64,000 bases of DNA from Candidatus Marimicrobium litorale (GTDB taxonomy: Bacteria; Pseudomonadota; Gammaproteobacteria; Pseudomonadales; Halieaceae). The position numbers and the translations under genes were made by a program. The notes under the pieces were generated by a model, which was not told the DNA's origin, made no database searches, and saw only the letters and a program-made list of their open reading frames with translations. This document shows, in pieces, positions 48,080 to 57,653 of this stretch. Location of the stretch: assembly GCF_026262645.1 (NCBI RefSeq), contig NZ_SHNO01000002.1, forward strand, positions 124,001-188,000, read 5' to 3'. Positions within the stretch are counted from its first letter, which is position 1. Each line of letters starts with the position of its first letter.

Positions 48080-48602
48080 CCTGAAAACTGTACCTGTGCG
48101 GGCATACACTCTAAACATCTAGCGATAAATCACTAGGATACACACCCTACGACGTTGAACAGTTTGAGGTAGCGCCTGTATCCAAGTGCTACCTGAGAGC
48201 GAGCGAGGCGGTGTTGGCACTAGCCAACATTTTCCAAAAAGAGAGTCTGGGAGAACAGGATGAAGGCAACTATACTGATAGCAACACTCATCGTTACATG
48301 CAGCGCCAGTGCGCTTGCTGAAGAATACATCGGCAACAAGAGTAGTAACCCTTATAACGCAAACTCGACCGCCAACCCCTATGGGGCGGGCAGCCGCTAT
48401 AACGCCAATAGCGTGAACAACCCCAATGGACAGTATGGCAGCCGCTACAGCTCGAAGTCGGCCAATAACCCGTACGCCACCGATGCGCCAAAGCTTTATG
48501 ACAGCGACGGCAATTACCGGGGCCGCTTGAGTACCAACCCGTACGATCCGGATTCGACGTCCAACCCCTACGGGCGATACGGAAGCAAGTACTCCAGTGA
48601 CT
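48080..48602 (+). repeat. 523-bp direct repeat, copy 1 (leader plus NPYG gene)
   Basis: Nearly identical to 63471-63993, about nine bases in ten by eye with no net length change. It covers ~180 bp of leader (tgcgggcatacactctaaac, gacgttgaac, gaggcggtgttggcactagc) and the first ~115 codons of the NPYG-repeat protein. The two copies bracket the Zorya, SauUSI-like and protease genes. Confidence 0.9.
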
Positions 48603-48694
48603 CAATCAATAATCCCTATGGAGCGGGTAGCCGTTATCGTAAAGACAGCCCCAATAATCCCTATGGCGATGGCATGGAGATCTATGGTCAGTAG
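48260..48694 (+). CDS. secreted NPYG-repeat protein, copy 1
   Basis: A 144-residue exported protein with a signal peptide (MKATILIATLIVTCSASALA) and then a low-complexity mature part built from short units of the form N-P-Y/N-G, Y-S/N-x-x-S. Asn, Tyr, Ser and Gly dominate; there is no Cys after the signal peptide. GGGAG lies 6 nt before the ATG. Function unknown. Such proteins turn up in many proteobacteria next to accessory genes. A strong conserved leader is shared with the second copy. Confidence 0.75.
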   Translation: MKATILIATLIVTCSASALAEEYIGNKSSNPYNANSTANPYGAGSRYNANSVNNPNGQYGSRYSSKSANNPYATDAPKLYDSDGNYRGRLSTNPYDPDSTSNPYGRYGSKYSSDSINNPYGAGSRYRKDSPNNPYGDGMEIYGQ

Positions 48695-48739
48695 AAAGGC
48701 GTCGTAGAAACCCTGAATATTAGGCACCTTATGTCGGTC

Positions 48740-48759
48740 GCGCAGTATTAATAGTGCGC
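48740..48759. promoter_or_regulatory. 20-bp palindrome upstream of zorA
   Basis: GCGCAGTATTAATAGTGCGC: perfect arms GCGCA/TGCGC around a TATTAATA centre, one mismatch pair (G/G). It lies in the 201-bp gap before zorA, ~137 bp from the ATG, and could be an operator for the defence operon. Confidence 0.5.
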
Positions 48760-48895
48760 GCCATTGCGCCCGGGTCGAGCATAAATTGCGAACATAAGTT
48801 ACTATCGGGCTGCCTCCAGTCGCCCTCGGCATGATTTGGTTTAGCTGTTAGAATGCTTGCACCGGATGGTGGGTAGCTAAAAAAATACGAAAAAC

Positions 48896-50782
48896 ATGGA
48901 GGTTCCGCTTATTTTAGATGCGGCCAACAATGCTATAACGGAGATTGGTAAGTTCTTTGGCGGTCAGATTGCACCGCTTCTGGATTTCATGCAAAAGGCT
49001 GATGTCGGCGCTGGCTTGGCTTTTTTGATCCTATCACTCGGCGCTGCAGTGTTTATTATTGCGACACTCCTCTGGTTAAGAGATTGGTTGAAGATTCGGC
49101 GGGCGCTTTTAGTCTTCAAGAAGATAGATTCTCGCGACGATTTCGCGAGAGAGTATAGTGTTATCAACGAGGGCATGAAGAAAATACCGGGGATTGCTTC
49201 TGCATGGAGCGAGTTCTGCGAGACGATGATTCCGCCAAGACGCAAGGGTGAGCAATTCATACCTGCTGAGAACACGATTCGGCCACATGTTTTTCTCAAT
49301 AGTGCAGAGCTAAAAGTGGGGCCAAGCTTTCTACAAGTTTGGCCCAATATATTTGTCGGTATAGGGCTGATGATTACCTTCCTTGGACTAATCGCCGCCT
49401 TGAGCGAAGCAAGCGACACGATGAGCACGGCCGGCTCAAACTCTGAGATTGTTCAAAAAGCGGTTCAAGGCTTGCTTAACGTTGCTGCCGCGAAGTTTTA
49501 CGCCTCATTCGTGGCTTTGTTTATTTCTGTTGTACTCACGCTTTGGCTTCGCACTTACTCGACAGCGCTAAAGCGGATTCTTATGCGGCTTAACAATAAA
49601 ATTGAACATGCTGTTAGATTTGTGACTCAAGAGGCCCTCGCTAGCAAAGCCAACGAGTTAATAGGAGAGCAGTTGGTTCAGTTGAAAACGTTCAATACGG
49701 ATCTGGCAATAAAGATTGGTGAGAACATCACGCAAGCGATCCAGCCTGTTTTACATGAAATTACGCAAAATAACGAGCGAATAACGGATCAGCAGGTGGG
49801 CGCACTAAAATCAATTGGAGAGGAGGTAAGCAATAGCATTTCTGGCGCCAGCCAGGATGCAATGGAGCGAGTTACGGTCAGTCTCAATGAGGTGAGCGGC
49901 AAGCTAGCGTCGCTTGGAGATGTTTTGACTAATTCTCTTGCTGGCTTTGATGCGCAGCTTCAGCAAAGCATGAATACTTTATCAGAAGCACTCAAGACCA
50001 CTATGGATAGCGTCGCAACTGACTTGGGAGAAAGCGTTGCAGGCATGGCACCAAAAATACAAGAAAGCCTTGCTTCTGTAACGAGCACAATGGATGACCT
50101 TCAAGGCAAGATAGCCGGCTACGCGAACGAAGGGAGTGCTGCGGTAGGAGCAGCTATTAGTGAGGCTACAGGTGCAGCGTCAACCGTTATTTCGGAGTCA
50201 GGCAACGAATTTGCACAAAGCTTCCAGCAGGCCTCATCCGGGGTGCTTTTAGGCCTTGACGGTTTGTCACACCATCTAAAAACCCTAGACGACAGTTTAG
50301 TGCAACTCCCTGAGAGGTTGTCCGCGGTGAGCGCGTCTCTATCAACGTCGGCAGATAGTATGTCCGGAGCCAGCAGTCAATTCACAAGCGCAAGTAGTGG
50401 GTTGCGTTCTGTCATCGAGCCGCTCGCGCAGTTCGCTGTTGAAAATCGAGAAGTCCTTGAGGCGACATCAGAGGCGATTAGGTCTAGCTCCGAAACGATG
50501 TCTGCTGGTGCCGAAAAGATTGAGGCGTCGGTGGCTCATTTGAACGAATTAGTCCAGCAACGGCTTGCTCAACTTGATCAGGGCGATGCAGCTCTAGAAC
50601 AGTATATATCAGGCATCAGTAGCTCTACTGAGCGAGTTCTCGAGAGTATTGCTGGGTTCGTACAGAGCACGGATAAAGGTTTTGCGGAGTCGATCGGGCA
50701 GCTTGGAGGAGTAATTGACGATCTTGAGACAGTTGCTGAGAAATTGGCTTCGGCGCCGTCGAGCAACAGCATTGATAACTAG
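48896..50782 (+). CDS. zorA: Zorya anti-phage motor protein ZorA (MotA/TolQ-like)
   Basis: A 628-residue inner-membrane protein. Helices lie at ~38-60, ~148-168 (FVGIGLMITFLGLIAAL) and ~198-220, as in MotA/ExbB proteins, and a long ~400-residue cytoplasmic tail, rich in heptad and serine/alanine patterns, follows. In Zorya the tail forms the rod beneath the ZorA5B2 proton-driven motor and is needed for signalling. First gene of zorABCD; the next gene begins 14 bp later. Confidence 0.92.
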   Translation: MEVPLILDAANNAITEIGKFFGGQIAPLLDFMQKADVGAGLAFLILSLGAAVFIIATLLWLRDWLKIRRALLVFKKIDSRDDFAREYSVINEGMKKIPGIASAWSEFCETMIPPRRKGEQFIPAENTIRPHVFLNSAELKVGPSFLQVWPNIFVGIGLMITFLGLIAALSEASDTMSTAGSNSEIVQKAVQGLLNVAAAKFYASFVALFISVVLTLWLRTYSTALKRILMRLNNKIEHAVRFVTQEALASKANELIGEQLVQLKTFNTDLAIKIGENITQAIQPVLHEITQNNERITDQQVGALKSIGEEVSNSISGASQDAMERVTVSLNEVSGKLASLGDVLTNSLAGFDAQLQQSMNTLSEALKTTMDSVATDLGESVAGMAPKIQESLASVTSTMDDLQGKIAGYANEGSAAVGAAISEATGAASTVISESGNEFAQSFQQASSGVLLGLDGLSHHLKTLDDSLVQLPERLSAVSASLSTSADSMSGASSQFTSASSGLRSVIEPLAQFAVENREVLEATSEAIRSSSETMSAGAEKIEASVAHLNELVQQRLAQLDQGDAALEQYISGISSSTERVLESIAGFVQSTDKGFAESIGQLGGVIDDLETVAEKLASAPSSNSIDN

Positions 50783-50796
50783 GTTTTGAGGGATAA

Positions 50797-51723
50797 ATGA
50801 CGTGGAGAGATAATCATCAGGATGGTGAGCATGAAGAGGAGTCGTTCTTTGTCTCTATGTCGGACATAATGGTGGGGCTTCTCTTTATTTTCATTATTCT
50901 TGTCGTATTTTTCGTGCTTCAAGTAAGAATCGAAGTGGAGAAGTTTGAAGATCTAACGGCTGAGTGTTCTGCCGATGAGGACGAGACAAGTGAGGGCGAT
51001 GTCTTAGGCGCTTATCGAACTAAAGTGGGGAATCAAAGGACTGAAATTCTGGAAGGGTTAAAAAGCTTCTTTGCGAGAGAGGGTTTCACCGAGATTGAGA
51101 TCGACACCTCGAACGGGGTTCTCAGATTTCCCGATGGAGTGTTATTCGGGAGTGGGCAGTACGAGTTTGAAGAGGGCACACGCACGGATGCTGCTGTGGT
51201 CACTTTGGCTAATGCTTTGGCTGAGGTCCTTCCATGCTCGGTTTTGTCTAAAAATGGCGTTCCGTTTAAAGCTCGCGACTTATGTGAGCATGAAGTAACA
51301 GAGTTTTCGAATTCGAATAACGCATTCGTAGAGGCAGTGTACATCGAAGGCCATACGGACAACGACGCTATTCTACCGGGTGGACTGAGAGGTGATGCAA
51401 ATATCGACTCGAATCTCAAGCTTTCCGCTCGAAGAGCCACGAATACGTACGAGCGAGTGACGGGCCTTCGTGCAGAAATTGCGAACTTTTTCGGATTAAC
51501 TGCAGTTCAAGATGCAATCCGTGTGGAGCCCGCTATCGCTGTGTCGGGCTATGGAGAGCAAAGGCCGATAGCAAATAACGATGATCTTGGCGCAAAAAAA
51601 ATAAATCGCCGAATAGATGTAAGAATCGTGATGTATCAACCATATGATTATAGAAGTCTAAAATTACTCCGTCAGCATTTGGATGGCTCTGCGGGTGGCG
51701 GGGCGCATGATGAAATGGACTAA
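50797..51723 (+). CDS. zorB: Zorya anti-phage motor protein ZorB (MotB/OmpA-like)
   Basis: A 308-residue protein with one N-terminal membrane helix (~24-46). The proton-binding Asp of MotB-type stators is present in SMSDIMVGLLF. A C-terminal OmpA-like peptidoglycan-binding domain (~175-290) includes VYIEGHTDNDAI and KINRRIDVRIV. It anchors the motor to the cell wall and couples proton flow to sensing of phage. It overlaps zorC by 17 bp. Confidence 0.92.
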   Translation: MTWRDNHQDGEHEEESFFVSMSDIMVGLLFIFIILVVFFVLQVRIEVEKFEDLTAECSADEDETSEGDVLGAYRTKVGNQRTEILEGLKSFFAREGFTEIEIDTSNGVLRFPDGVLFGSGQYEFEEGTRTDAAVVTLANALAEVLPCSVLSKNGVPFKARDLCEHEVTEFSNSNNAFVEAVYIEGHTDNDAILPGGLRGDANIDSNLKLSARRATNTYERVTGLRAEIANFFGLTAVQDAIRVEPAIAVSGYGEQRPIANNDDLGAKKINRRIDVRIVMYQPYDYRSLKLLRQHLDGSAGGGAHDEMD

Positions 51724-53047
51724 CGCTTCTGTTACTGATTTCACTTCAATTGTCCTTCCCACTATCTCGGTTTGTGAGGACAGGGCAAGGGCTATGCAGT
51801 CATCAGATGCGGCGCTGGACAATGTTAGGCTTGATCCTGACAAAATAGTTTCGGCTATTATGAGCGATTCTGCCCGATTGACCTCGAAGGAACTTCGTGC
51901 GTTACCCTACTGTATCTTCGAATCGGAGTTTCAGCACCATAACCTTTCTTTTGCTCGGAAGATCCTGGAGCGTCTAGGTGAGAAACCAAACTTTTGGCGC
52001 CGGCTATTTAGGGCTTGGATTTTCCATTACTGCCCAGAGACGGATTTAGGTGATTTTGTCTCTGAGCAATTGAAAAAGCACCGACAACATCTTGTGCCTT
52101 CACAATCGCAGCTTATTGACCTGCTTGGGGTGTGCGACGGCGCGCTTTCGAAAAAAGACTTATTCGAGCACTTGATAGAAAAAAACGAGGCCGCTGTAGC
52201 ATATGAGATAGGGCTTAGAGACGGAATTGGAACAACTAAATTAGCGGTAGCTGCACTCAACACGCTGGCCTATTACGTTGCAGAGCGCGATAACTCTGAT
52301 GATCAAATGGAGCGATTTATCAAGCTGGTCTCGGAAGGGGGTAAGAAAGTTAGTAAAAGTTTGGAGGTTGCTGTCATGATCGGGGTCATTCGAGGCGGCG
52401 ACAAGCTGGCACTTGATTCTGAAATGAGCAAAGAGTGTCGAGAAATCATCGAAAACAATTTCCCCGATCCATCTATCTACAAAAGCAAATGGCCAGCTGT
52501 GCCAAATTCATTTGGTGGAGAAAAAACCAGAGATGCGTGTATGCAGATAGCTCGTCGCTGGCGCGTTTTTCAATCAATAAATCTATTTTTTCAGGTGATT
52601 GACGAGACGATTACTGAGCCGGGGGTGCAGCACCAGTTCCCGCGAAGAAAGGCGTTTTGGTTAGACTATTTCAATCGGAACGTGGTTTCCGAGGCTTGGA
52701 TTTTGCTCGGAAAAAAAGCGAGTGAACATATGGCCAACTTGAAGAAGCAGGGCGATGCTGAAATCATGAACCTCACCTACGGTAAGCTAAAAGGCGCGAA
52801 CCGCGACCAGAGCGTTCTTCTTCTCAAAGTAGGTGCTCTGACGGTGATGGAACGGTCGCACGATGGTGCTTGTCGTGTCTGGAAATCTACCAACAGTTAT
52901 GCGCCCAAGCTTCACAAAGTCAGCTATAGAAACGAGGAGCTAATGTCGGAGTGCGAGGATCGCATAATCCATGACAAAACGGGGCGCTGGACAGCCAAAT
53001 TACACACAATTATTCGTAACAAGGGTGGTGTTAGGAGGCGGGTATGA
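51707..53047 (+). CDS. zorC: Zorya protein ZorC (EH-signature domain)
   Basis: About 446 residues, largely helical. The EH-signature residues appear as MERSHDGACRVW (Glu and His) in the last third, preceded by FWLDYFNRN. ZorC is a cytoplasmic DNA-binding partner specific to type I Zorya, acting with ZorD on invading DNA. I chose the ATG at 51707, since the in-frame upstream ATG at 51683 sits deeper in zorB; ATG 51710 is equally possible. It overlaps zorD by 4 bp. Confidence 0.88.
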   Translation: MMKWTNASVTDFTSIVLPTISVCEDRARAMQSSDAALDNVRLDPDKIVSAIMSDSARLTSKELRALPYCIFESEFQHHNLSFARKILERLGEKPNFWRRLFRAWIFHYCPETDLGDFVSEQLKKHRQHLVPSQSQLIDLLGVCDGALSKKDLFEHLIEKNEAAVAYEIGLRDGIGTTKLAVAALNTLAYYVAERDNSDDQMERFIKLVSEGGKKVSKSLEVAVMIGVIRGGDKLALDSEMSKECREIIENNFPDPSIYKSKWPAVPNSFGGEKTRDACMQIARRWRVFQSINLFFQVIDETITEPGVQHQFPRRKAFWLDYFNRNVVSEAWILLGKKASEHMANLKKQGDAEIMNLTYGKLKGANRDQSVLLLKVGALTVMERSHDGACRVWKSTNSYAPKLHKVSYRNEELMSECEDRIIHDKTGRWTAKLHTIIRNKGGVRRRV

Positions 53048-56000
53048 GTGCGTTCGAATGGGAGCTTCAATCCTCGGGTGTGCGCCTGAGCTTGTCTCGC
53101 ACCGCCAGACGGTATTTCTCCAAAAAGACGGTCTCTATTCCAGTGTCAGATTGGTCTGCTGGAGAAAATCCATCTTTAATGACAGGACTGGTTGCGTTAC
53201 AGGAAGTTTTCCAAGATCTCTCGGACTCGGACCTTCTAAAGCCGTCCCTGTTACTACCACATGAATTTATCGCGGGTTTGAGCAATGCAGATGCGACTGC
53301 ACTTGGTTTACCTACACCCCTCCCTTATCAAACCAGAATTTTTTCAAAAGGGCTACTTGCAGATAATAGCTTCGAGTTAGAAGTCGAATTTTTGGACCGA
53401 GAGGCAGAAGTGTTTATAGACGAGCGGGTTGGATCAATCGCTCGGGTTGGAAACGTATCTTATCGTGTGACCTCGCCGGTCTATGAATGTTTGAACGTGA
53501 TAAAGTCACTCGGAAAATCACCGGATCAAAAGCTTGAAGCGATTGCTGTTATTGGCTCACTTTTGGGAAAAGCGAATAGTGAAATGGTTGAGCCCGATAA
53601 AGCTTTATCAAATATCAGGATTCGTCAGGCTTGTGCCTTTTCCGTAAGGGTTCAAGGCGAATTAGCGGATCCAGAACTAACCCCGATTTTGTTCGCGAGG
53701 CATTTAGTCGAGGCGGCCTCAGATTCCGGTGATCTGCTGAGCGAAAGCGAGCAAATTCTAGGCTCCGAGCAGAGTCATGATTTTTCCGAGCAGTTCCTTC
53801 GCGGTAATAGCCTGCCTAGAACGTTTCTTCTCAGGTCGGGCGAATACGTTTATATCGACCCAGATCTTCGCGATTCACTCGAGGCTCTTCGGGGTGTTTG
53901 TCACGCGAAGGCAGAAGTGAAGCGCGCGTTTGTAAGTGCTCCTAGAGCGGTGCTTGCCCAATTTTCCGAAAAACCTGATGAAATCGAGCGCAAACTCGAA
54001 GAAAATTTTATTGAGACCTCAGAGTTTTCTGACCGTGTGATAGGCATTGAAAAATGGGAGCCCATCGAACTTCCGTTTTATGTCCAGGAAACTAATGATT
54101 GGGGTACGGATATTATGATCTTCTCGCAAGAGGGGATGCAAACTCCTGTCGCTATACCCAAAGAGCGACTATCTGACGCAGCTGAAACGCTCTCAAATGC
54201 GATTGCGATAGGTGAAGCGGTTTGTAACATCGATGGTCAGCAGGTGATGGCTTCGACGCAACTACTTGATCAAATAAGAGCCTTATTGCCTGAGCGTCCG
54301 GACGCGCCGCTGCCCGAGCCCGCTGAGACTGAATCTGAATCCGTTACTCCGCCTTTGACGGGGCCTTTGGTGCTCAAAACCAGGAGCAGCTTTGAGGAGC
54401 TGGAATATGAGGCGGTGATTTCTCCAAGGAAGACCGCAGTGTCTGCAATAACTCCGCGGGCTTTGAAGCCATCAACACAACTCCTAAAACATCAAGATGA
54501 CGGGCTTGCATGGCTCGTTCAGTGCTACAACGCAGGGCTACCCGGGGGCTTGATGGCTGATGACATGGGCCTAGGCAAGACGCTCCAGGCACTCGTGTTT
54601 TTGTCGGTCTTAAAAGAACAAGTCCTGACAGATGGCAAAAGACCGTTACTAATCGTTGCGCCAACCGGGCTGCTTAATAACTGGCTCAAGGAAATCGAGG
54701 AGCATCTCCTTGAGGGGGCATTGGGTCTGATAACGAAAGCATATGGATCTGCACTTAAATCACTTAAAACTGGAAAGGGTAGGGATACTGACTTCGGAAT
54801 TTCACTTCTCGATGTTGAGCGTCTCCGTGAGGCTGATGTTGTGCTGACGACGTATGAAACTCAGAGAGATTATCAACAATCTTTCGCTCAAGTCCGTTTT
54901 GGTGCAGTAGTCCTCGATGAAATCCAAAAAACTAAAAATCCTAAGAGTCTTATTTCGCGGGCTGCCACATCGTTGAACGCCGACTTCAAGCTCGGTTTAT
55001 CGGGTACGCCGGTCGAGAATTCCATTGCAGATCTGTGGGTGCTGATGGATGTGGTTGCTCATGGTTTAATTCGAAGAAGTTTGAAGGACTTTATCGAAGC
55101 ATTTTCCGGTGATCCCGCGGACGAAGAAGTTCGCAAATCCCTCGCATCGCTGCATGAGGAATTGCTTGTTTCTAAAGAAGGCCTGCCCAGCCCCATATTA
55201 CGTCGAATGAAATCTGAGGTCTTTGCAGAGGCCGGTCCAGACGGAAAACCCATGCCTCAGAAAATTGTGCATCCGGCTGATCGTTTTTCTCGGGAAATGC
55301 CCTTAAAACAGGCTAAGATCTATAGTCGCTTCGCGAATGAGGCTGCTGCAGGACAAATTCGCGTTGTGGAAGCGCTGGCTGCGTTTAAGAAGTTTTCTTT
55401 ATCTCCTAATCCACCAGAGAAATGGTCTGCTGATCCAGAGCAATTCTCGGCTGATTCTGCTCGATTGAGCGGTGTATTTGCGATTATGGACTCGATCAGG
55501 GAGAGTAATGAGAAGGCGATCGTGTTTCTGGAATCCCGTGCTTTTCAAGGGCCGCTTGCACAGGTTATCAAGGAGCGCTACGAACTGAGGCGTCAACCAA
55601 TGATTATTAATGGAGCCATATCGGGTCGCGCAAGGCAGGAGAGGGTTGATGCATTTCAGAACAGTGCTTCTGGCTTTGATGTGATTATCGTCTCTCCTAA
55701 AGCTGGCGGTGTTGGGTTGACGCTTACCGCCGCTAATCATGTTCTTCATATGGAACGGTGGTGGAATCCCGCGGTCGAGGATCAATGTAACGACAGGGCA
55801 TATAGAATAGGCCAGCGAAAAGACGTGCAAATTTATTGCCCAATTGCAGTCCATCCCCAATTCCAGGAAAGGTCCTTCGACGTGGTTCTAGACTCCATAC
55901 TCGAGCACAAGCGTCAATTGGCTAACACGCTGTTGGTGCCTACGGAAATTTCCCCGTCCAGTGTTTTCGATGAGTGCCTGAAAACTAATACCCCGAAGAA

Positions 56001-56397
56001 AGATTTTTTGGAAAGGTCGGAACAGGGATTATATGAGCTTGAGACTGGAGAAGATTTTGAGGCTTATATAGCATCAATGCTGAGTCATCATGGCTTTCAA
56101 GCGAAGCTTACGCCGCGCTCGTGGGATAAAGGCTGTGATCTTGTTGCCATACGAGAAGATAAAAAATTGCTTATTCAATGTAAGCAGGTAAGGAGCGACT
56201 GCACTCTCAAAAACGGCGTTGAGGAGATTATCAATGCGGCCTCATACTACGGTGATGCTGATAGTCTAGTGTTAGTCACGAATGCGAAGAGAATCACTAA
56301 ACCACAGCGTGAGCTTGCAGAAGAGAAATCAGTGATTTTATGCTTGGGTGATACCCTAAATGCTGCAGGTTCAGGGTTGGCTAGTCGGCTTTCTTGA
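53044..56397 (+). CDS. zorD: Zorya protein ZorD (Snf2 helicase with Mrr-like nuclease domain)
   Basis: A 1117-residue effector. A ~480-residue N-terminal region with no clear motif precedes a Snf2 helicase: Walker A MADDMGLGKT (~504), LDEIQKTKNP (~626) and the C-terminal motif CNDRAYRIGQR (~915). The C-terminal ~130 residues form a PD-(D/E)XK Mrr-like nuclease with the Asp of KGCDLVAI and the QCK of LLIQCKQ. It degrades phage DNA once ZorAB signals. The start overlaps zorC (ATGA), completing a full type I operon. Confidence 0.93.
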   Translation: MSAFEWELQSSGVRLSLSRTARRYFSKKTVSIPVSDWSAGENPSLMTGLVALQEVFQDLSDSDLLKPSLLLPHEFIAGLSNADATALGLPTPLPYQTRIFSKGLLADNSFELEVEFLDREAEVFIDERVGSIARVGNVSYRVTSPVYECLNVIKSLGKSPDQKLEAIAVIGSLLGKANSEMVEPDKALSNIRIRQACAFSVRVQGELADPELTPILFARHLVEAASDSGDLLSESEQILGSEQSHDFSEQFLRGNSLPRTFLLRSGEYVYIDPDLRDSLEALRGVCHAKAEVKRAFVSAPRAVLAQFSEKPDEIERKLEENFIETSEFSDRVIGIEKWEPIELPFYVQETNDWGTDIMIFSQEGMQTPVAIPKERLSDAAETLSNAIAIGEAVCNIDGQQVMASTQLLDQIRALLPERPDAPLPEPAETESESVTPPLTGPLVLKTRSSFEELEYEAVISPRKTAVSAITPRALKPSTQLLKHQDDGLAWLVQCYNAGLPGGLMADDMGLGKTLQALVFLSVLKEQVLTDGKRPLLIVAPTGLLNNWLKEIEEHLLEGALGLITKAYGSALKSLKTGKGRDTDFGISLLDVERLREADVVLTTYETQRDYQQSFAQVRFGAVVLDEIQKTKNPKSLISRAATSLNADFKLGLSGTPVENSIADLWVLMDVVAHGLIRRSLKDFIEAFSGDPADEEVRKSLASLHEELLVSKEGLPSPILRRMKSEVFAEAGPDGKPMPQKIVHPADRFSREMPLKQAKIYSRFANEAAAGQIRVVEALAAFKKFSLSPNPPEKWSADPEQFSADSARLSGVFAIMDSIRESNEKAIVFLESRAFQGPLAQVIKERYELRRQPMIINGAISGRARQERVDAFQNSASGFDVIIVSPKAGGVGLTLTAANHVLHMERWWNPAVEDQCNDRAYRIGQRKDVQIYCPIAVHPQFQERSFDVVLDSILEHKRQLANTLLVPTEISPSSVFDECLKTNTPKKDFLERSEQGLYELETGEDFEAYIASMLSHHGFQAKLTPRSWDKGCDLVAIREDKKLLIQCKQVRSDCTLKNGVEEIINAASYYGDADSLVLVTNAKRITKPQRELAEEKSVILCLGDTLNAAGSGLASRLS

Positions 56398-56642
56398 CAG
56401 CTGGCGTTTCGTACATCGCAAGGTGTATCTGCTTCGACGACACGAATAAGCGAGCTGTCTGTGACTGCTAGCATCAGCCGATGTATACTGTTAGCTAACT
56501 ACCATCAAGTTCATGGAGCTACGCCAGCGTGTCGGATAAGGGACTCAAAATTTGTGCCCCTCGGAAACCGAAATCTGCCCTTAGCCAATGTCCGTTTTGA
56601 GGTGAAAGAGAGCGTAAGCCCATCTATCCTTCGGTTAACGCT

Positions 56643-57653
56643 ATGGCCAAATCCAAACTAAACTCCGCGACAAAAAAAATAATCGACGTAACCGCGGCGG
56701 TAATCGTAAAAGACAGTAAGGTGCTGGCGGCCCGCAGGGCGCCAGGTAAGCATCTTGAGGGATACTGGGAGTTTCCAGGGGGTAAGCTCGAGGAGAATGA
56801 AACTCCCGAGCGCTGCCTAGAGCGAGAGCTTGTCGAAGAATTGAGTATCAGCTCCAGAGTAGGAGCCTATATTGGCGAGAGTGTTTACGACTATGGCGAA
56901 AAAGTCGTTCGCTTGTTGGGCTATGAGGTTGAGCATACTGCTGGTAAATTCGAGTTGGTGGATCATGATGAGATCCGCTGGCTGGAAATTGATCAGCTCG
57001 CTGATGTGAAATGGGCGCCGGCCGACATTCCCTTAGTAGAACAGTATGAAGCCCGGTCAAGAGTAGTTGGTTATTATTCAACCAACGCCATCGAGTACTG
57101 CGAAGAGACCAGTGAATTTGATGTAGGCGACCTATATAGGCCGTTTCTAGAATATCTTTCGCCTGGGGACCATATTCTTGACCTAGGGTGTGGATCGGGC
57201 AGAGACAGCAAAGCCTTCCGCGAGATGGGGTATGACGTCACATCGGTGGATGGAAGCGCGGAAGTTTCGGCTTGGGCGAGTGCATTTACAGGGTATCCTG
57301 TGGCGGTGAAATCGTTTCAACAACTTGATTACAAAATGGAGTTTGATGGGGTCTGGGCCTCTGCCAGCCTGTTGCACTGCCATGAAGACCAGCTGCGGGA
57401 TGTGATCCAAAGGATACTTGATGGTTTGAAGCGCAAATCGGTCGCCTATATGTCATTTAAGTGGGGGAAATCACACTCGGTAGATGGCCGGGGACGGTAT
57501 TTCACGAACCATACAGACCAATCACTTAGGCAACTCCTGGGAAATGTCTCGAATGCCGAAATTCTCGAAGTCTGGGATTCTGAAATGATATTGCGTGGCG
57601 AATCTCAAAAGTGGATCTACGCCATTATCCGCAGATGTGGAGATCAGGAGTGA
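56643..57653 (+). CDS. Nudix hydrolase fused to SAM-dependent methyltransferase
   Basis: A 336-residue two-domain protein. The Nudix domain (~12-132) has a full box GGKLEENETPERCLERELVE, resembling MutT-type 8-oxo-dGTP or (deoxy)nucleotide pyrophosphohydrolases. A SAM-binding methyltransferase follows (~150-330) with motif I ILDLGCGSGRDS (179-190) and VTSVDGS; no DNA-methylase catalytic motif (DPPY or PCQ) is seen, so the target may be a small molecule or nucleotide. It overlaps the helicase gene by 4 bp (GTGA). Standalone Nudix genes accompany SauUSI-like enzymes elsewhere as far as I recall; the fusion is unusual. Confidence 0.85.
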   Translation: MAKSKLNSATKKIIDVTAAVIVKDSKVLAARRAPGKHLEGYWEFPGGKLEENETPERCLERELVEELSISSRVGAYIGESVYDYGEKVVRLLGYEVEHTAGKFELVDHDEIRWLEIDQLADVKWAPADIPLVEQYEARSRVVGYYSTNAIEYCEETSEFDVGDLYRPFLEYLSPGDHILDLGCGSGRDSKAFREMGYDVTSVDGSAEVSAWASAFTGYPVAVKSFQQLDYKMEFDGVWASASLLHCHEDQLRDVIQRILDGLKRKSVAYMSFKWGKSHSVDGRGRYFTNHTDQSLRQLLGNVSNAEILEVWDSEMILRGESQKWIYAIIRRCGDQE

